NCBI RefSeq assembly: GCF_005117025.1
Contig: NZ_SWCO01000009.1
Span: 186,001 to 250,000 of the forward strand
Reading direction: 5' to 3'
Length of the DNA: 64,000 bases
DNA from: Alteromonas portus
Lineage (GTDB): Bacteria > Pseudomonadota > Gammaproteobacteria > Enterobacterales > Alteromonadaceae
Both the position numbers and the translations under genes were made by a program. Below the pieces are notes generated by a model. It ran no database searches and was not told the DNA's origin. It was given only the letters and a program-made list of their open reading frames with translations. Of this stretch, positions 1 through 9,493 are shown piece after piece (within the stretch, counting starts at the first letter, position 1; every line of letters begins with the position of its first letter).

Positions 1-1719
1 TACTAGTACCATCATTCGACCTTGATCTTCATCGGGAAGAAAGGCGCCCGGAAGCTGGCTGAAGATAAACACCATTCCGCCCACCAGTAAGCCGTATACA
101 ACAAAGTAACGCTTAAAACGCTTCGCCATGTGGTTGGTGGTTTTCTGATAACGGTCACGACCTTTGTTAAACGTGCGGTTAAACCACCCAAAGAAACCTT
201 TATTTTTATCGTGATCCTCTGAGTGCTGCTTTAATAACGTGGCGCACAAAGAAGGCGAGAGCACGATAGCAACCAGCACAGAGAACGCCATCGCTGAAAC
301 AATAGTTACCGAAAACTGACGATAAATAGCGCCCGCGGAACCGCTGAAAAACGCCATAGGAATAAATACAGTTGAAAGCACCGCTGCAATGCCTACAAGG
401 GCACCAGTGATCTGTGACATGGACTTTTTCGTCGCTTCAGCAGGCGGTAAGCCTTCTTCTTCCATAATACGCTCAACGTTTTCTACAACAACGATAGCGT
501 CATCAACAAGAAGACCGATAGCCAGTACCATGGCAAACATGGTCAATACGTTGATACTGAAACCAAAGGCCAATAGCACCGAGAAAGTCCCAAGTAGTAC
601 AACAGGTACGGCAATGGTGGGAATAAGCGTTGCGCGCCAGTTTTGAAGAAACAGCAGCATCACTAAGAATACCAATACTACCGCTTCAATAAGCGTATGA
701 ACTACCGACTCAATAGAAAGCTCAATAAAGGGCGAACTATCAACGGGATATACTACTTTTACTGTATCAGGCAAATTTGCGCGAAGTTCTTCCACCCGAG
801 CTTTTACTGCCTTGATGGTGTCTAACGCGTTTGCACCAGAAGCAAGACTTATTGCCATTCCCGATGCTGGCCTGCGGTCGTAACGAACAATAACGTCGTA
901 GCTCTGTGCGCCAAGCTCTACCCTTGCAACATCGCGTACGCGAATTTGCGAGCCGTCGGTATTCACACGCAGTACAATATTTTCAAAGTCTTCTACAGTT
1001 TGAAGTCGACTTTGCGCCTGAATAGTAGCGTTAATTTGTTGGTTTTCGATAGCAGGCAAACCGCCTAACTGACCCGCTGACACGTCGGTGTTTTGAACCT
1101 GTACTGCACCCTGTACGTCGGTAGGCGTTAAGTTGTAGCTGTACAGTTTATCGGGGTCTAGCCAAATACGCATTGAACGCTGCGCACCGAACACCCGTAC
1201 GTTACCTACGCCATTAACCCTAGAAATGGGGTCGCGAAACTGAGAGACGAGCAGATCACTTAAATCGTACTGCGTCATTGAGTCGTCTTCAGAGTAAAAG
1301 CCTACCGCCAATGCAAACGCGCTGTTTGCCTTAGTCACAGTTACCCCTTGTTGCTGCACTTGCGTAGGCAGCAGCGGCAGTGCACCCTGTACCTTATTTT
1401 GAGTTTGTACCTGTGCAATATCGGGGTCAGCGCCGGGCTCAAAAGTCAGCGTAATTGACATACTGCTGTTTGAACTACTTGCCGAGAAATAACGAAGATT
1501 GTCGATTCCTGTCAAGCTTTGCTCGATAACCTGTGTTACCGAGTTTTCAACGGTTTCTGCAGAGGCACCTGGATACGTTGCAGAGATAGTGACCGAAGGT
1601 GGCGCCACCTTGGGATATTGTTCAATGGGGAGTGAGGTAATAGCCAACACACCCGCCATCATTGTGATAATTGCCAGCACCCATGCAAACACGGGCCTGT
1701 CTATAAAAAAACGAGCCAT
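1..1719 (-). CDS. RND multidrug efflux transporter, HAE1/AcrB family (partial, N-terminal 573 codons)
   Basis: Inner-membrane proton-driven antiporter of the HAE1 (AcrB/MexB) family that would form a tripartite pump with the adaptor at 1741-2886 and a TolC-type channel. The ATG at 1717-1719 gives [17 protein letters not shown], the standard opening of the family with its first membrane helix. A large periplasmic porter domain follows, then the TM4 motif [12 protein letters not shown], whose Asp406-Asp407 match the AcrB proton-relay aspartates. The frame stays open to base 1, so the C-terminal half lies outside the window. The adaptor gene ends 21 bases upstream, so the two are probably one operon. 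The drug substrate cannot be told from sequence. Confidence 0.95.
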   Translation of the reverse strand, partial: MARFFIDRPVFAWVLAIITMMAGVLAITSLPIEQYPKVAPPSVTISATYPGASAETVENSVTQVIEQSLTGIDNLRYFSASSSNSSMSITLTFEPGADPDIAQVQTQNKVQGALPLLPTQVQQQGVTVTKANSAFALAVGFYSEDDSMTQYDLSDLLVSQFRDPISRVNGVGNVRVFGAQRSMRIWLDPDKLYSYNLTPTDVQGAVQVQNTDVSAGQLGGLPAIENQQINATIQAQSRLQTVEDFENIVLRVNTDGSQIRVRDVARVELGAQSYDVIVRYDRRPASGMAISLASGANALDTIKAVKARVEELRANLPDTVKVVYPVDSSPFIELSIESVVHTLIEAVVLVFLVMLLFLQNWRATLIPTIAVPVVLLGTFSVLLAFGFSINVLTMFAMVLAIGLLVDDAIVVVENVERIMEEEGLPPAEATKKSMSQITGALVGIAAVLSTVFIPMAFFSGSAGAIYRQFSVTIVSAMAFSVLVAIVLSPSLCATLLKQHSEDHDKNKGFFGWFNRTFNKGRDRYQKTTNHMAKRFKRYFVVYGLLVGGMVFIFSQLPGAFLPDEDQGRMMVLV

Positions 1720-1740
1720 ATTACTTAAATCCCTTGTTTG

Positions 1741-2886
1741 CTATCGTGAGCCACGTGATGAAGGTTGCCACTCTGACGGATTCACTTTGGCACCCGGTTT
1801 CACCTTCTGATAACCCGTTACAATCACTTTTTCGCCTTCGCTAACACCGCTTTGTACAACGTAGCTGTCGCGGTAAATTTCACCTATTTCCAAGGTTCTA
1901 CCTTCTACTTCGTTATTCTGATTGACCACATACACTGATAAAGAACCGTCTGGTTGACGTGTTGTGGCACGTTGGGGTACTAGCAGCGCGTTCTCACGCC
2001 CGGTTATAACATGGCCTTTTACAAACAAACCTGGGAGCAACACGCCATCGGGGTTTGGCATTTCGGCACGCAAGGTTACCGAGCCAGTAGATTCTGCTAC
2101 CGTAACTTCTGAAAATTTAACGCTTCCCGTTTGGTCATAGCGTTGTCCAGTTACTTCATCCACGGTGAGTTCAACGTCTAGCGAGCCTTGGGTTTTCATT
2201 GACTGTCGCAACGTAAGAATTGATGCGCCAGACTCCTGCATATCGATATAAACAGGATCTAATTGAGTAATAGTTGCTAACTGCTGCGCTTGGTTTGTTG
2301 TTACAAGGGTACCTTCAGTAACATATGAACGGCTAATTCGACCGCTAATTGGCGCGTACACTTTGGTGTAGCCCATATTAACCTTAGCAACATCAACCGC
2401 CGCCTCAGCAACGCTTATCGCAGCCTGAGCTTGCTCCTTTTGTGCAATAACATCGTCGTATTCCTGTTTGCTCACCGCATTTTGTGCAACAAGGTCATCG
2501 TAACGTCGCGCTTTAGCTTCCAGCGTTTTCAAATTTGCTTGAACACTCTTTAGATCAGCTTTGGCACTGTTTAGCTGTGCCATATAGCGCGCTTCATCGA
2601 TTTGATATAGCTGCTGCCCTTTTTCGACATGGGCGCCTTCTTCAAACAAACGTTCGGTAATCACACCATCTACCTGAGGGCGCACCTGAGATTGGCGCGA
2701 CGGACTTACGCGCCCTGGCAACACCATTTCATGCACTACAGGTTGTTGTTTCAGTGTAACCACCGATACTGAAGGTGCAGGCATACCTTGCTGAGCACCC
2801 TGCTGTGCTTGCTCACCTTCATTCGAACACCCAATAACACCCAAAAGAGTTATTAATGCTGCAGTAACATAAAAAATGCGACTCAT
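1741..2886 (-). CDS. RND efflux periplasmic adaptor (membrane fusion protein), AcrA type
   Basis: Periplasmic adaptor linking the RND transporter to the outer-membrane channel. The N-terminus MSRIFYVTAALITLLGVIGC has a lipoprotein signal with a Cys lipobox, so the mature protein should be lipid-anchored. Then come the beta-barrel/lipoyl entry (SRQSQVRPQVDG), a coiled-coil hairpin at roughly residues 95-165 rich in Ala, Gln, Lys and Glu, the second lipoyl half (YAPISGRISRS) and a membrane-proximal domain. The length (about 381 aa) is normal for AcrA. An in-frame ATG at 2904 would add six residues; I prefer 2886 because it gives a better signal peptide, though neither has a strong ribosome site. 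It is first in an operon with the transporter. Confidence 0.93.
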   Translation of the reverse strand: MSRIFYVTAALITLLGVIGCSNEGEQAQQGAQQGMPAPSVSVVTLKQQPVVHEMVLPGRVSPSRQSQVRPQVDGVITERLFEEGAHVEKGQQLYQIDEARYMAQLNSAKADLKSVQANLKTLEAKARRYDDLVAQNAVSKQEYDDVIAQKEQAQAAISVAEAAVDVAKVNMGYTKVYAPISGRISRSYVTEGTLVTTNQAQQLATITQLDPVYIDMQESGASILTLRQSMKTQGSLDVELTVDEVTGQRYDQTGSVKFSEVTVAESTGSVTLRAEMPNPDGVLLPGLFVKGHVITGRENALLVPQRATTRQPDGSLSVYVVNQNNEVEGRTLEIGEIYRDSYVVQSGVSEGEKVIVTGYQKVKPGAKVNPSEWQPSSRGSR

Positions 2887-3196
2887 AAAATTTCTATTTC
2901 CCAATAACTTTCATACAGAACACTACCTTGCTCTATATCGACAAATTAAACGTAAGTTTTGCTTCCGATGCGCCGAGTTATCTCAATCCCTATATCCTGA
3001 CATGGGGAGATAATCGGAAAAGACGTGGCATAGTTAAGCGATCATTGATACGAATCTACGCTCTTATAGGTCATATTGTGCGCATTTGGCGATAATAATA
3101 AAAGCTAATGAAGCTGAAGTTACCGATGTTGTCGGTCAGTTACCGCACCCTATATACATTATGCGAATAATACGAAGGTATAAGGTAAAGCATGTT

Positions 3197-3868
3197 CTAT
3201 TTAAACGAATAGTAACGGCTAAGCACTTGGTAAGCATGAATGACCGACTGGGCTTCTTTCTGCGTTCCGCCTTTATCAGGGTGTGCAGATTGCAGAGTAC
3301 GTTTGTAAACGCGTTTTAGCTGAGCAAGGGTGACCGGCTCATCAAGTGAAAGGCCAAGTATAGTGTGAGCTTTTTCTATATCGTCTAGATCATGACTGCT
3401 ACTTCCGCCGCTAGACATACGCTGCCAAAATGCGTTTAACAACGTATCGACGGCTTCACGATCCGTTTTTTCAAAATTTGCCCAATCTAGGTAATACTCA
3501 GCCAGCGGCTCTGAGTTATTAAGTGCCGTCACATTTTTATTGTTGCTACCTTGCGTTAAACCTCGCTCACTAAAAGGTGTGAACTTTATGCACAGCGCAT
3601 GAATCTCTAATTCCCCGTCGTTCTGCTTAATCCAATAGCGCTTCAATTGATACAGGGCGTGAAACAGGACAAAGTGCGTTTTAAATAGCATTAGCGAGTC
3701 TCGCAGTGCATCTTCATCGAAAAAAGAGTACGGCGCCTTTTTTAGCATTTCAATAAGCTCATACTCAGAAATACCATTGATAAACCGTGCTTTTTGCGTC
3801 GACAAAATATCAACAAGAAGTTCAACTTGCAGTGCGTATGTGTGGCTGGCGTCTGCTTGTGTATACAA
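3197..3868 (-). CDS. DnaJ-domain protein with DNAJ-related N-terminal domain
   Basis: Predicted Hsp70 co-chaperone-like protein of 223 aa. The C-terminal about 55 residues form a J domain (AHTILGLSLDEPVTLAQLKR..YKRTLQSAHPDKGG) with the HPD tripeptide at residues 196-198 that stimulates DnaK ATPase. The N-terminal about 160 residues, starting MYTQADASHTYALQVELLVDIL, resemble the DNAJ-related N-terminal domain found in gammaproteobacteria whose J domain sits at the C-terminus. No Gly/Phe-rich region or zinc-finger domain is present, so it is not DnaJ itself. It looks monocistronic and is flanked by the palindromic repeat upstream. Its client is unknown. Confidence 0.85.
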   Translation of the reverse strand: MYTQADASHTYALQVELLVDILSTQKARFINGISEYELIEMLKKAPYSFFDEDALRDSLMLFKTHFVLFHALYQLKRYWIKQNDGELEIHALCIKFTPFSERGLTQGSNNKNVTALNNSEPLAEYYLDWANFEKTDREAVDTLLNAFWQRMSSGGSSSHDLDDIEKAHTILGLSLDEPVTLAQLKRVYKRTLQSAHPDKGGTQKEAQSVIHAYQVLSRYYSFK

Positions 3869-3906
3869 ACCTAGTACCTATAAATTAACGTCGGTAGAAG
3901 AAGATA

Positions 3907-4017
3907 ATATACCAGCCCGCATAGATAATTACCCACTCAGCGAGAGTTAAAATGTTCGTAATCGCGGCGTGTTATCGCTGGTTCTGAGTGGGCACTTATC
4001 TATGCGGACTGGTATTA
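3907..4017. repeat. Dispersed palindromic repeat, copy A (full, two arms)
   Basis: A 111-bp intergenic element with imperfect inverted arms of 34 bp (3907-3940 and 3984-4017). Each arm carries the outer ACCAG.CCGCATAGATAA block followed by CCACTCAG. The interior has a short conserved stretch (AGAGTTAAAATGTT) that reappears at 17049-17118. The single-stranded form would fold into a long hairpin. There is no reading frame. It fits a REP- or MITE-like non-autonomous repeat, and no matching transposase is in the window. Confidence 0.75.
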
Positions 4018-4137
4018 TCCTTGTACAAATATGTTGCGCAGGGCCTAGTCGAATTTTCTTTGCCAAAAGTAAACCAAATCTTTGCGTTCACTGTTAAAGT
4101 AGATTGGACAAATTAAAAGAATAACTTTGGAGTTCCC

Positions 4138-4854
4138 TTGAAAGCACTCATTGCCCTTACCAGTATTGTTGGTTTTTTAATGGTGGTGTTACCTGGACCG
4201 CTATATCAGTACGCAGGTGTTAGTTTAGGCACCGCATTTACCTCACTTCGTTTCGGCGTGTACGTAGGCGGCGCGGCGTTGATACTGATTATTCTACAAG
4301 TATTGATTAATCGGAAGAACGTGAGTTGGGGTAGTACATTTATATGTGCTGTTCTCGCGTTAGTAGCCGTTGGCATGCCCGTTAGCATGATGAGTAAAGC
4401 GAGCGCCGTTCCTCCCATTCACGACATAACCACAGACGTAACTAATCCACCTGAGTTCGTTGCTATTGCGCCACTTAGAGAAGGCGCGCCAAATACCATT
4501 GCTTATGAAGGTGGTGATGTTACCAAGCAGCAGCTTGAGGCCTACCCAGAAATTAAAACTCAGCTACTTCCTCAACCTATAAATGAAGTGTACATGGCTG
4601 CTGAAAAAGCTATCGCGGCACTAGGTTGGGAGCGAGCAAGTGAAGGCGCATTGCCCAATACGCTAGAAGCAACCGAAACAACAACTTGGTTTGGCTTCAA
4701 AGACGACGTGGTCATTCGATTAACCGCAAAAAGCGATGATACGCTTGTCGATATTCGCAGTAAGTCGCGAGTAGGTAAAAGTGACTTGGGCAAAAATGCT
4801 GAACGAATTGAAATTTTCATGGCAGAGCTAAGAAACCAGCTTGGTTATCAATAA
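4138..4854 (+). CDS. DUF1499 family membrane-anchored protein
   Basis: 238-aa protein of unknown function. Three hydrophobic stretches in the first about 100 residues (GFLMVVLPGPLYQYAGV, YVGGAALILIILQVLI, FICAVLALVAVGMPV) suggest an inner-membrane anchor. The rest is a DUF1499 domain with the family signature LVDIRSKSRVGKSDLGKNAERI near residues 202-223. Its start is a TTG at 4138; GGAG at 4129-4132 with five bases of spacing supports it, and no upstream ATG is as well placed. The gene stands alone between the palindromic repeat and a strong terminator. DUF1499 proteins have no established biochemical role. Confidence 0.85.
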   Translation: MKALIALTSIVGFLMVVLPGPLYQYAGVSLGTAFTSLRFGVYVGGAALILIILQVLINRKNVSWGSTFICAVLALVAVGMPVSMMSKASAVPPIHDITTDVTNPPEFVAIAPLREGAPNTIAYEGGDVTKQQLEAYPEIKTQLLPQPINEVYMAAEKAIAALGWERASEGALPNTLEATETTTWFGFKDDVVIRLTAKSDDTLVDIRSKSRVGKSDLGKNAERIEIFMAELRNQLGYQ

Positions 4855-4881
4855 GTTCGCCAACAAATAGATTAAAAGCGA

Positions 4882-4913
4882 AAGCCCGCTAGTGATTAAC
4901 TAGCGGGCTTTTT
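4882..4913. terminator. Bidirectional rho-independent terminator
   Basis: Ten-base stem AAGCCCGCTA / TAGCGGGCTT (4882-4891 with 4901-4910), nine-base loop, then a T run on the plus strand and T-rich sequence on the minus strand. It sits between the convergent DUF1499 and SMR genes and can serve both. Confidence 0.9.
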
Positions 4914-4987
4914 AATGCTTTGACTTCGTTAAGGTGTACAGCCGTAATAAAATTTAGCGCCCTCTAAATCAAAGCCTTTCCCTGTTA

Positions 4988-5305
4988 CTAGTGAGCTAAT
5001 TTAAGAACCACTACGCCTGCCACTATAAGCGCAACGCCAAAGTATCGGGCTAACGACGACGGGTCGCCATAAAACATTACGCCAACTAAAAATGTGCCCG
5101 CTGCACCTATACCCGTCCATACGGCATACGCTGTACCGATAGGTATTTGTTTTTGTGCCATCCACAGGCAAAAACCGCTGGCAGCCATAAACCCTATTGC
5201 AAGTAGAATTCCTATGACGCGAGTTTCCGCTTCTTGCGACAGTTTAAGTCCCACGGGCCAACCAATCTCTAGTAAGCCCGCAACGATTAAATAAATCCAG
5301 CTCAC
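4988..5305 (-). CDS. sugE: Small multidrug resistance (SMR) exporter, SugE/Gdx-like
   Basis: 105-aa four-helix membrane protein of the SMR family. It contains the essential Glu13 in the first helix (AGLLEIGWPVGLK), the GTAYAVWTGIGAAG signature of helix 3, and a typical fourth helix (ALIVAGVVVLKLAH). WPVGLK after Glu13 and the overall match to E. coli SugE place it nearer the guanidinium exporter (Gdx) subfamily than EmrE, which would make it a proton-coupled guanidinium antiporter working as an antiparallel dimer. No guanidine riboswitch was seen upstream (5306-5413), so that assignment is family-based only. Other possibility: a quaternary-ammonium exporter. Confidence 0.88.
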   Translation of the reverse strand: MSWIYLIVAGLLEIGWPVGLKLSQEAETRVIGILLAIGFMAASGFCLWMAQKQIPIGTAYAVWTGIGAAGTFLVGVMFYGDPSSLARYFGVALIVAGVVVLKLAH

Positions 5306-5413
5306 TTGTACATCCTTAAAATTACTTGTTTTGGCTTATCGGTAAAGTATACCTGCAAGGTTTTAAGATGATATTCAATGCGTCTTAGCATGTTGCGATT
5401 CAGCGTTTTCTCA

Positions 5414-6016
5414 CTAAAGGCTTGCCAACTGAATACTCACCATTCCTAGTACCGCAGCGTTTAAACGGTTGAACCAGCGCCAAAACTTAGGGCGCTGCAT
5501 ATGATGTGCAAAACGCGCTGTCAGGGTACTTAAACCTATGAACCACACGACAGATGCGCCAATCGCACCACCAACGAACCACCATTTATTTTCCTGCCAC
5601 TGGCTCGCCAAGTTCCCCATAAGTAACAAAGTATCTAGATAAAAATGAGGGTTTAACCAGGTTACCGCTAGCGCAATAAGCAAAGCCTTTTTGAAAGACA
5701 GTTGCTTTTTTGCCATCTCCAGAACAAGCGCGTCGTTAGCTAAAGAAGACTTTATTTTGTTAAACGCTATCCACAACAAAAAGGCTACGCCAGCCCACTT
5801 GGTAACGGTTACCAGCATTGGATACTCTTGCAACAACAAGCCGAATCCCATAGCGCCTAAGCTAATAGAAATGGCATCGCTTAAAATAAACAGCAAAACA
5901 AATAGAGAGGTCCATTGTCGTTTCATCGACTGCTCGATCAGAAAGCTGTTTTGCGCGCCTACCGCGATGATAAGGGTACCGCCCATCACGAAACCACTAG
6001 TTGCTGCCGCCAACAT
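5414..6016 (-). CDS. argO: LysE/ArgO family amino-acid exporter
   Basis: 200-aa inner-membrane exporter of the LysE superfamily with about six hydrophobic segments. The N-terminal GGTLIIAVGAQNSFLIEQS is the characteristic GxQN region of the family and TWLNPHFYLDTLLLMG is the second conserved block. ArgO exports L-arginine and toxic analogues such as canavanine in E. coli. It is transcribed divergently from an ArgP-like regulator at 6236-7120, the classic argP/argO (lysG/lysE) arrangement, so control by that regulator according to intracellular Lys/Arg is likely. A good ribosome site (AGAGG) precedes the ATG at 6016. Export of lysine rather than arginine is possible. Confidence 0.92.
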   Translation of the reverse strand: MLAAATSGFVMGGTLIIAVGAQNSFLIEQSMKRQWTSLFVLLFILSDAISISLGAMGFGLLLQEYPMLVTVTKWAGVAFLLWIAFNKIKSSLANDALVLEMAKKQLSFKKALLIALAVTWLNPHFYLDTLLLMGNLASQWQENKWWFVGGAIGASVVWFIGLSTLTARFAHHMQRPKFWRWFNRLNAAVLGMVSIQLASL

Positions 6017-6235
6017 GATAAATGCCTCTTAGAATAAATAATTAAATAAATAGCGTGTGTGCTTTTTGCTTGGTCTTTATAGCTGCCCTTGCCACTTAAC
6101 ATCGGGTATGAGTACCCAAGCAAACATTTGAACTGGCGCTATTTTATACACCTTGCGTTACTTAATTAAATTAATGATACTTGTATTGAATAAGCAAAAT
6201 TAATAATTTTAACGTTCATTTCACAGGCTTCAAAA

Positions 6236-7120
6236 ATGTTAGATTACGACGCGCTTAGATGCTTTCATGAAGTATTACGCTATGGCGGTTTCGAAAAAGG
6301 TGCGCAGGCCTTAAACCTCACCCAATCTGCGGTTTCGCAAAAAATTAAACGCCTTGAACAAAGCGTGGGCGGGCCAGTTATGGTGCGAACAAAGCCACTT
6401 CGGGCAACGCCACTGGGAAAAGAGCTGCTGGCACATATACAGAAAGTGAGCGTACTAGAAGAAGCCCTTAACATTAAAAGTGGTTTAGAAGCTTCAGCTG
6501 CTCCTATCAGCGTGGCGGTAAACAACGATGTGCTTGCCACTTGGTTTTCGCGAGTTATGGCGGCGTTTAGCGATAAACGGGCTAACCCCGTGCACATCGT
6601 CAATGCAGACCAAACACAAACCAGAGACATTCTTCAGCAAGGCCGTGTTATGGCATGTATCAGTCAAACGGGCACACCCGTTACGGGTGGCCAGTCTGTA
6701 AGATTAGGCACCATGCGCTATCAGCTTTACGCGTCACCACGCTTTATCGAGCGATATCTTCACAAAGACGTATCGCCTGAAAATGTCATGAAAACACCAG
6801 GTCTTTTGTACGATGAGTACGATGTTACGTTACTTACTGACTATCAAAGAGAGTGCCTGCATATGGCCCCTACGTTTGCCACATGTCATTGGTACCCGTC
6901 GTCGCACGGCTTTGTGAAAATGGCGTTAGACGGTGTGGTGTGGGCGCTGCTTCCCACGCTACAGGTTGCACAAGAAGTGAAAGAAGGTGAGCTCATTGCG
7001 CTATTCCCCGACAAAGAACTAGGCGTCCCTCTTTTTTGGCACTGGACTACGCTAGAATCGGCCGCCCTAGCCGATCTGACCAAAGCCGTAAAACAGGTTG
7101 CCAAGGCGCAATTAAAATAA
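6236..7120 (+). CDS. argP: LysR-family regulator ArgP (IciA/LysG type)
   Basis: 294-aa LysR-type regulator. The N-terminal winged helix-turn-helix spans roughly residues 3-60 (CFHEVLRYGGFEKGAQALN, then TQSAVSQKIKRLEQSVG), followed by a linker helix and a periplasmic-binding-like effector domain. The opening LDYDALRCFHEVLRYGGFE and the divergent exporter match the ArgP/LysG group, which senses lysine and arginine and activates argO/lysE. The 219-base gap to argO holds the shared promoters. The end is only seven bases from the convergent diguanylate cyclase stop, and no terminator is visible there. Confidence 0.92.
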   Translation: MLDYDALRCFHEVLRYGGFEKGAQALNLTQSAVSQKIKRLEQSVGGPVMVRTKPLRATPLGKELLAHIQKVSVLEEALNIKSGLEASAAPISVAVNNDVLATWFSRVMAAFSDKRANPVHIVNADQTQTRDILQQGRVMACISQTGTPVTGGQSVRLGTMRYQLYASPRFIERYLHKDVSPENVMKTPGLLYDEYDVTLLTDYQRECLHMAPTFATCHWYPSSHGFVKMALDGVVWALLPTLQVAQEVKEGELIALFPDKELGVPLFWHWTTLESAALADLTKAVKQVAKAQLK

Positions 7121-7127
7121 CAGCCTA

Positions 7128-8672
7128 TTAAGGGTTAGCAGTGCATTGGGCAGATTTATGTTTCTCTTTCACGCTGTACATCAACTCGTCGGCTTTAGTT
7201 AATAAGCTCGATAAGTCTTTACAGCGCTCTTTTGTGATGTAAGCACCTACACTTGCTGTTGCGTTTATAACAACATTCTCCGTTCTTATATCTCGCTCTG
7301 CCAAGCTCTCCTCAATACGGGCAGCCAACCGCTCGGCCTGACCTTCACTGTAACAGTGACTTAATACCACAAACTCATCCCCACCTAAGCGACCAACGGC
7401 ATCTTGTTCTCTACATCGGCTCATTAAAATTTTAGCAATAACTTGCAAAACCTTGTCTCCCGCGTGATGTCCATACTGATCATTAATCTCTTTAAATTTA
7501 TCAATATCAATGAAAAGTAATGTCAGATAGCCGCCCTCTTTGTTGAAGTTATTCAACAGCGATTGCGCTACCCCCTCCCAGCCACTGCGATTCAATACTT
7601 TACATAGCGAGTCAGTCGATGCCCGTTTAAATGCACTTAGCCTGTCATCATCCAGTTTTTTCACTTTTCTCGATGTGGCGATGGCGAAAATAAAGGCCTC
7701 GATAGTAATACCCACTATAAGCGCATATCGGTACATGAATGCCGATACGTCTACGAAAACCAAACGAAAAAGCATTGTAAAAACCATAACGGCTATGCCA
7801 AGCATGACCAAATTTGCGCAATGTACCTTGCGATACGCGGCATAGACACATGCAGATAAGGTGCACGTCATGGTTATAAGAGTGATCAAGCTCAGCATAC
7901 TGTTTATTTTCATAGCATCTGAAACTGGAAGGATAAGCTGAACAACTGAAAACGCGAGTGCTGCGCAGGCCATTCCAAGCATAAATTGGCGCTGCCACCC
8001 TTTTAGTAGCGCTTTGAAATCAAGTAGCTGGTCTAAAAATTTCACCCCTGCAAAGACAGTTATCCCTGCAAATAATAAATGCAGTTGAAAGTTTGCAAGT
8101 AGTGCAACTTGCGGAAAGACTATGTTTAAAAGCCCTTCTTGCAGTAGAAAGAACACACCCGCGCTGAAAACGTAAAAACTGTAAGAATAAAAACCGTAGT
8201 TTTGCATGCTGGTTCCCAGCATGCCTACATATAAGGTTAGCGCTAAACAGAAACCAATAAATAAGCTCATAGTAAGCGTGTGAACCGATACATATTTTTG
8301 AAAGTCACTGAGCGGCGTTACTTTTAACGTCACGCTACGTTCCACCTGTGCATTAATATCAAGGTATAGTCGGTCATTTGAACTGTCGATCGCATACGCT
8401 TCAAACGCGCTAGGTAACCGTTGAACTTTGCGCATTTCACTGTCGTAGAGCTGGTTATAGTTTATATAGTTTCGCGGGAAATAAAGGATGTGTTGCGCAT
8501 CTATATTGCATCTCAACCTGAGACGCTGATCGCCTGATTGCAGCATCATAGTAGAAGAGTGAGGATCTGCGCTATCTTCTAAGTAACATTTAGCAAGCGA
8601 GTGGGCACTTGCTGCACATAAAAAAAGGCCGATAAATAAGCGAATAAAATTACGTGACACACACCATGTCAT
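7128..8672 (-). CDS. Membrane diguanylate cyclase (7TM sensor + GGDEF)
   Basis: Predicted c-di-GMP synthase with a signal sequence, an extracytoplasmic region of about 120 residues, a block of about seven membrane helices (from FIGFCLALTLYVGM on) that resembles 7TMR-DISM sensors, and a C-terminal GGDEF domain. The active-site motif is RLGGDEFVVL, GGDEF being residues 440-444 counted from the upstream ATG at 8702. An intact inhibitory I-site (REQD) sits five residues before it. The ATG at 8672 is preferred because AGGAAG lies just upstream and MTWCVSRNFIRLFIGLFLCAA then makes a normal signal; the ATG at 8702 adds ten residues. No EAL domain. Signal sensed is unknown. Confidence 0.9.
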   Translation of the reverse strand: MTWCVSRNFIRLFIGLFLCAASAHSLAKCYLEDSADPHSSTMMLQSGDQRLRLRCNIDAQHILYFPRNYINYNQLYDSEMRKVQRLPSAFEAYAIDSSNDRLYLDINAQVERSVTLKVTPLSDFQKYVSVHTLTMSLFIGFCLALTLYVGMLGTSMQNYGFYSYSFYVFSAGVFFLLQEGLLNIVFPQVALLANFQLHLLFAGITVFAGVKFLDQLLDFKALLKGWQRQFMLGMACAALAFSVVQLILPVSDAMKINSMLSLITLITMTCTLSACVYAAYRKVHCANLVMLGIAVMVFTMLFRLVFVDVSAFMYRYALIVGITIEAFIFAIATSRKVKKLDDDRLSAFKRASTDSLCKVLNRSGWEGVAQSLLNNFNKEGGYLTLLFIDIDKFKEINDQYGHHAGDKVLQVIAKILMSRCREQDAVGRLGGDEFVVLSHCYSEGQAERLAARIEESLAERDIRTENVVINATASVGAYITKERCKDLSSLLTKADELMYSVKEKHKSAQCTANP

Positions 8673-8961
8673 AGATTTGCTTCCTACTGGTACCGCAGCC
8701 AAATCCGTGTAGCAAAAATATCCTTGTACGGCTATTACACTAAGATAAGTATGCTTGGTTATATTAAGGTATGAAAAACCAACACATATTAAGCTTAGTT
8801 TATAAATTTTAGTTCGCTAAAAAAAATACCCCTTGTGCACAAAAAATTAACATTAGAAGAATATAGAACGTTCTTTTACAGTCCTCCGAGAGATTTACCT
8901 TTAAGAAATTTTGAAGTGAAAACGCCTACTTCACAAATTAGGTTGATAGGTATACTTTTAT

Positions 8962-9270
8962 TTAACGTCGTTCAATGGCAGGTATTGCGAAGTAAGCATC
9001 TAAGTCTGTTTCTTTTAATGCATCAAGTTTGCGCTTTCTCTCAGCTCTTTCGTTTATGGTTTCCCCGAACACTTCTATATGCAAATCAGCAATTAGGGCC
9101 CTACCTTCTTCTTTGCTGATCAAGCCCATTAATTCGCCGGCGTGCATAAATCCTTGAACCCGATACTTTTCTGCCTCTACCTTTTTGCCTTCCTTGCTCG
9201 CGTTATAAAGGCTCACAAGTTGAGTTCTACAAGCGTCAATAAATACATCTTTTTCATTCTTGTTTTGCAT
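8962..9270 (-). CDS. Small hypothetical protein
   Basis: A 102-aa charged, probably cytoplasmic protein (MQNKNEKDVFIDACRTQL...), helical by composition, with no signal sequence and no motif I recognise. An AGGGG-like ribosome site lies about eight bases before the ATG at 9270; a GTG at 9276 in the same frame is too close to that site. The segment ELMGLISKEEGRALIADLHIEVFGE suggests a folded helical protein. It stands alone between the diguanylate cyclase and the outer-membrane protein. A plus-strand frame overlapping it (8835-9119) starts with GTG, lacks a ribosome site and is less convincing. Confidence 0.6.
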   Translation of the reverse strand: MQNKNEKDVFIDACRTQLVSLYNASKEGKKVEAEKYRVQGFMHAGELMGLISKEEGRALIADLHIEVFGETINERAERKRKLDALKETDLDAYFAIPAIERR

Positions 9271-9493
9271 TCGCACACCCCTTTTATTAAGCCTTTATAC
9301 CTTAACGATATTTGATCATTTTAGATACCGTCATCAAAGCTAGCTTAGTGTCGCGTTACCTTGGCCATAACGCACGTCAAAAATAGCTTCAACTAAAGTT
9401 CATTGGTGAGAACGCCATATACCACCTACGCTTTATCAAGTGCTGGAAGTTTAACTTTCAGGAAGTCACAGACAAACGTAAGCGAGCATTACT

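Noticed and set aside
3086-3319. A 77-codon plus-strand frame upstream of and overlapping the DnaJ-domain gene
   Set aside because: It runs mostly antisense to the well-supported DnaJ gene and its translation shows no domain or ribosome site.
5306-5413. A guanidine riboswitch before the SugE-like gene
   Set aside because: No conserved guanidine-I/II/III strings; only AT-rich sequence.
8835-9119. A 94-codon plus-strand frame opposite the small hypothetical gene
   Set aside because: GTG start without a ribosome site; the minus-strand frame at 8962-9270 has AGGGG and better protein character.
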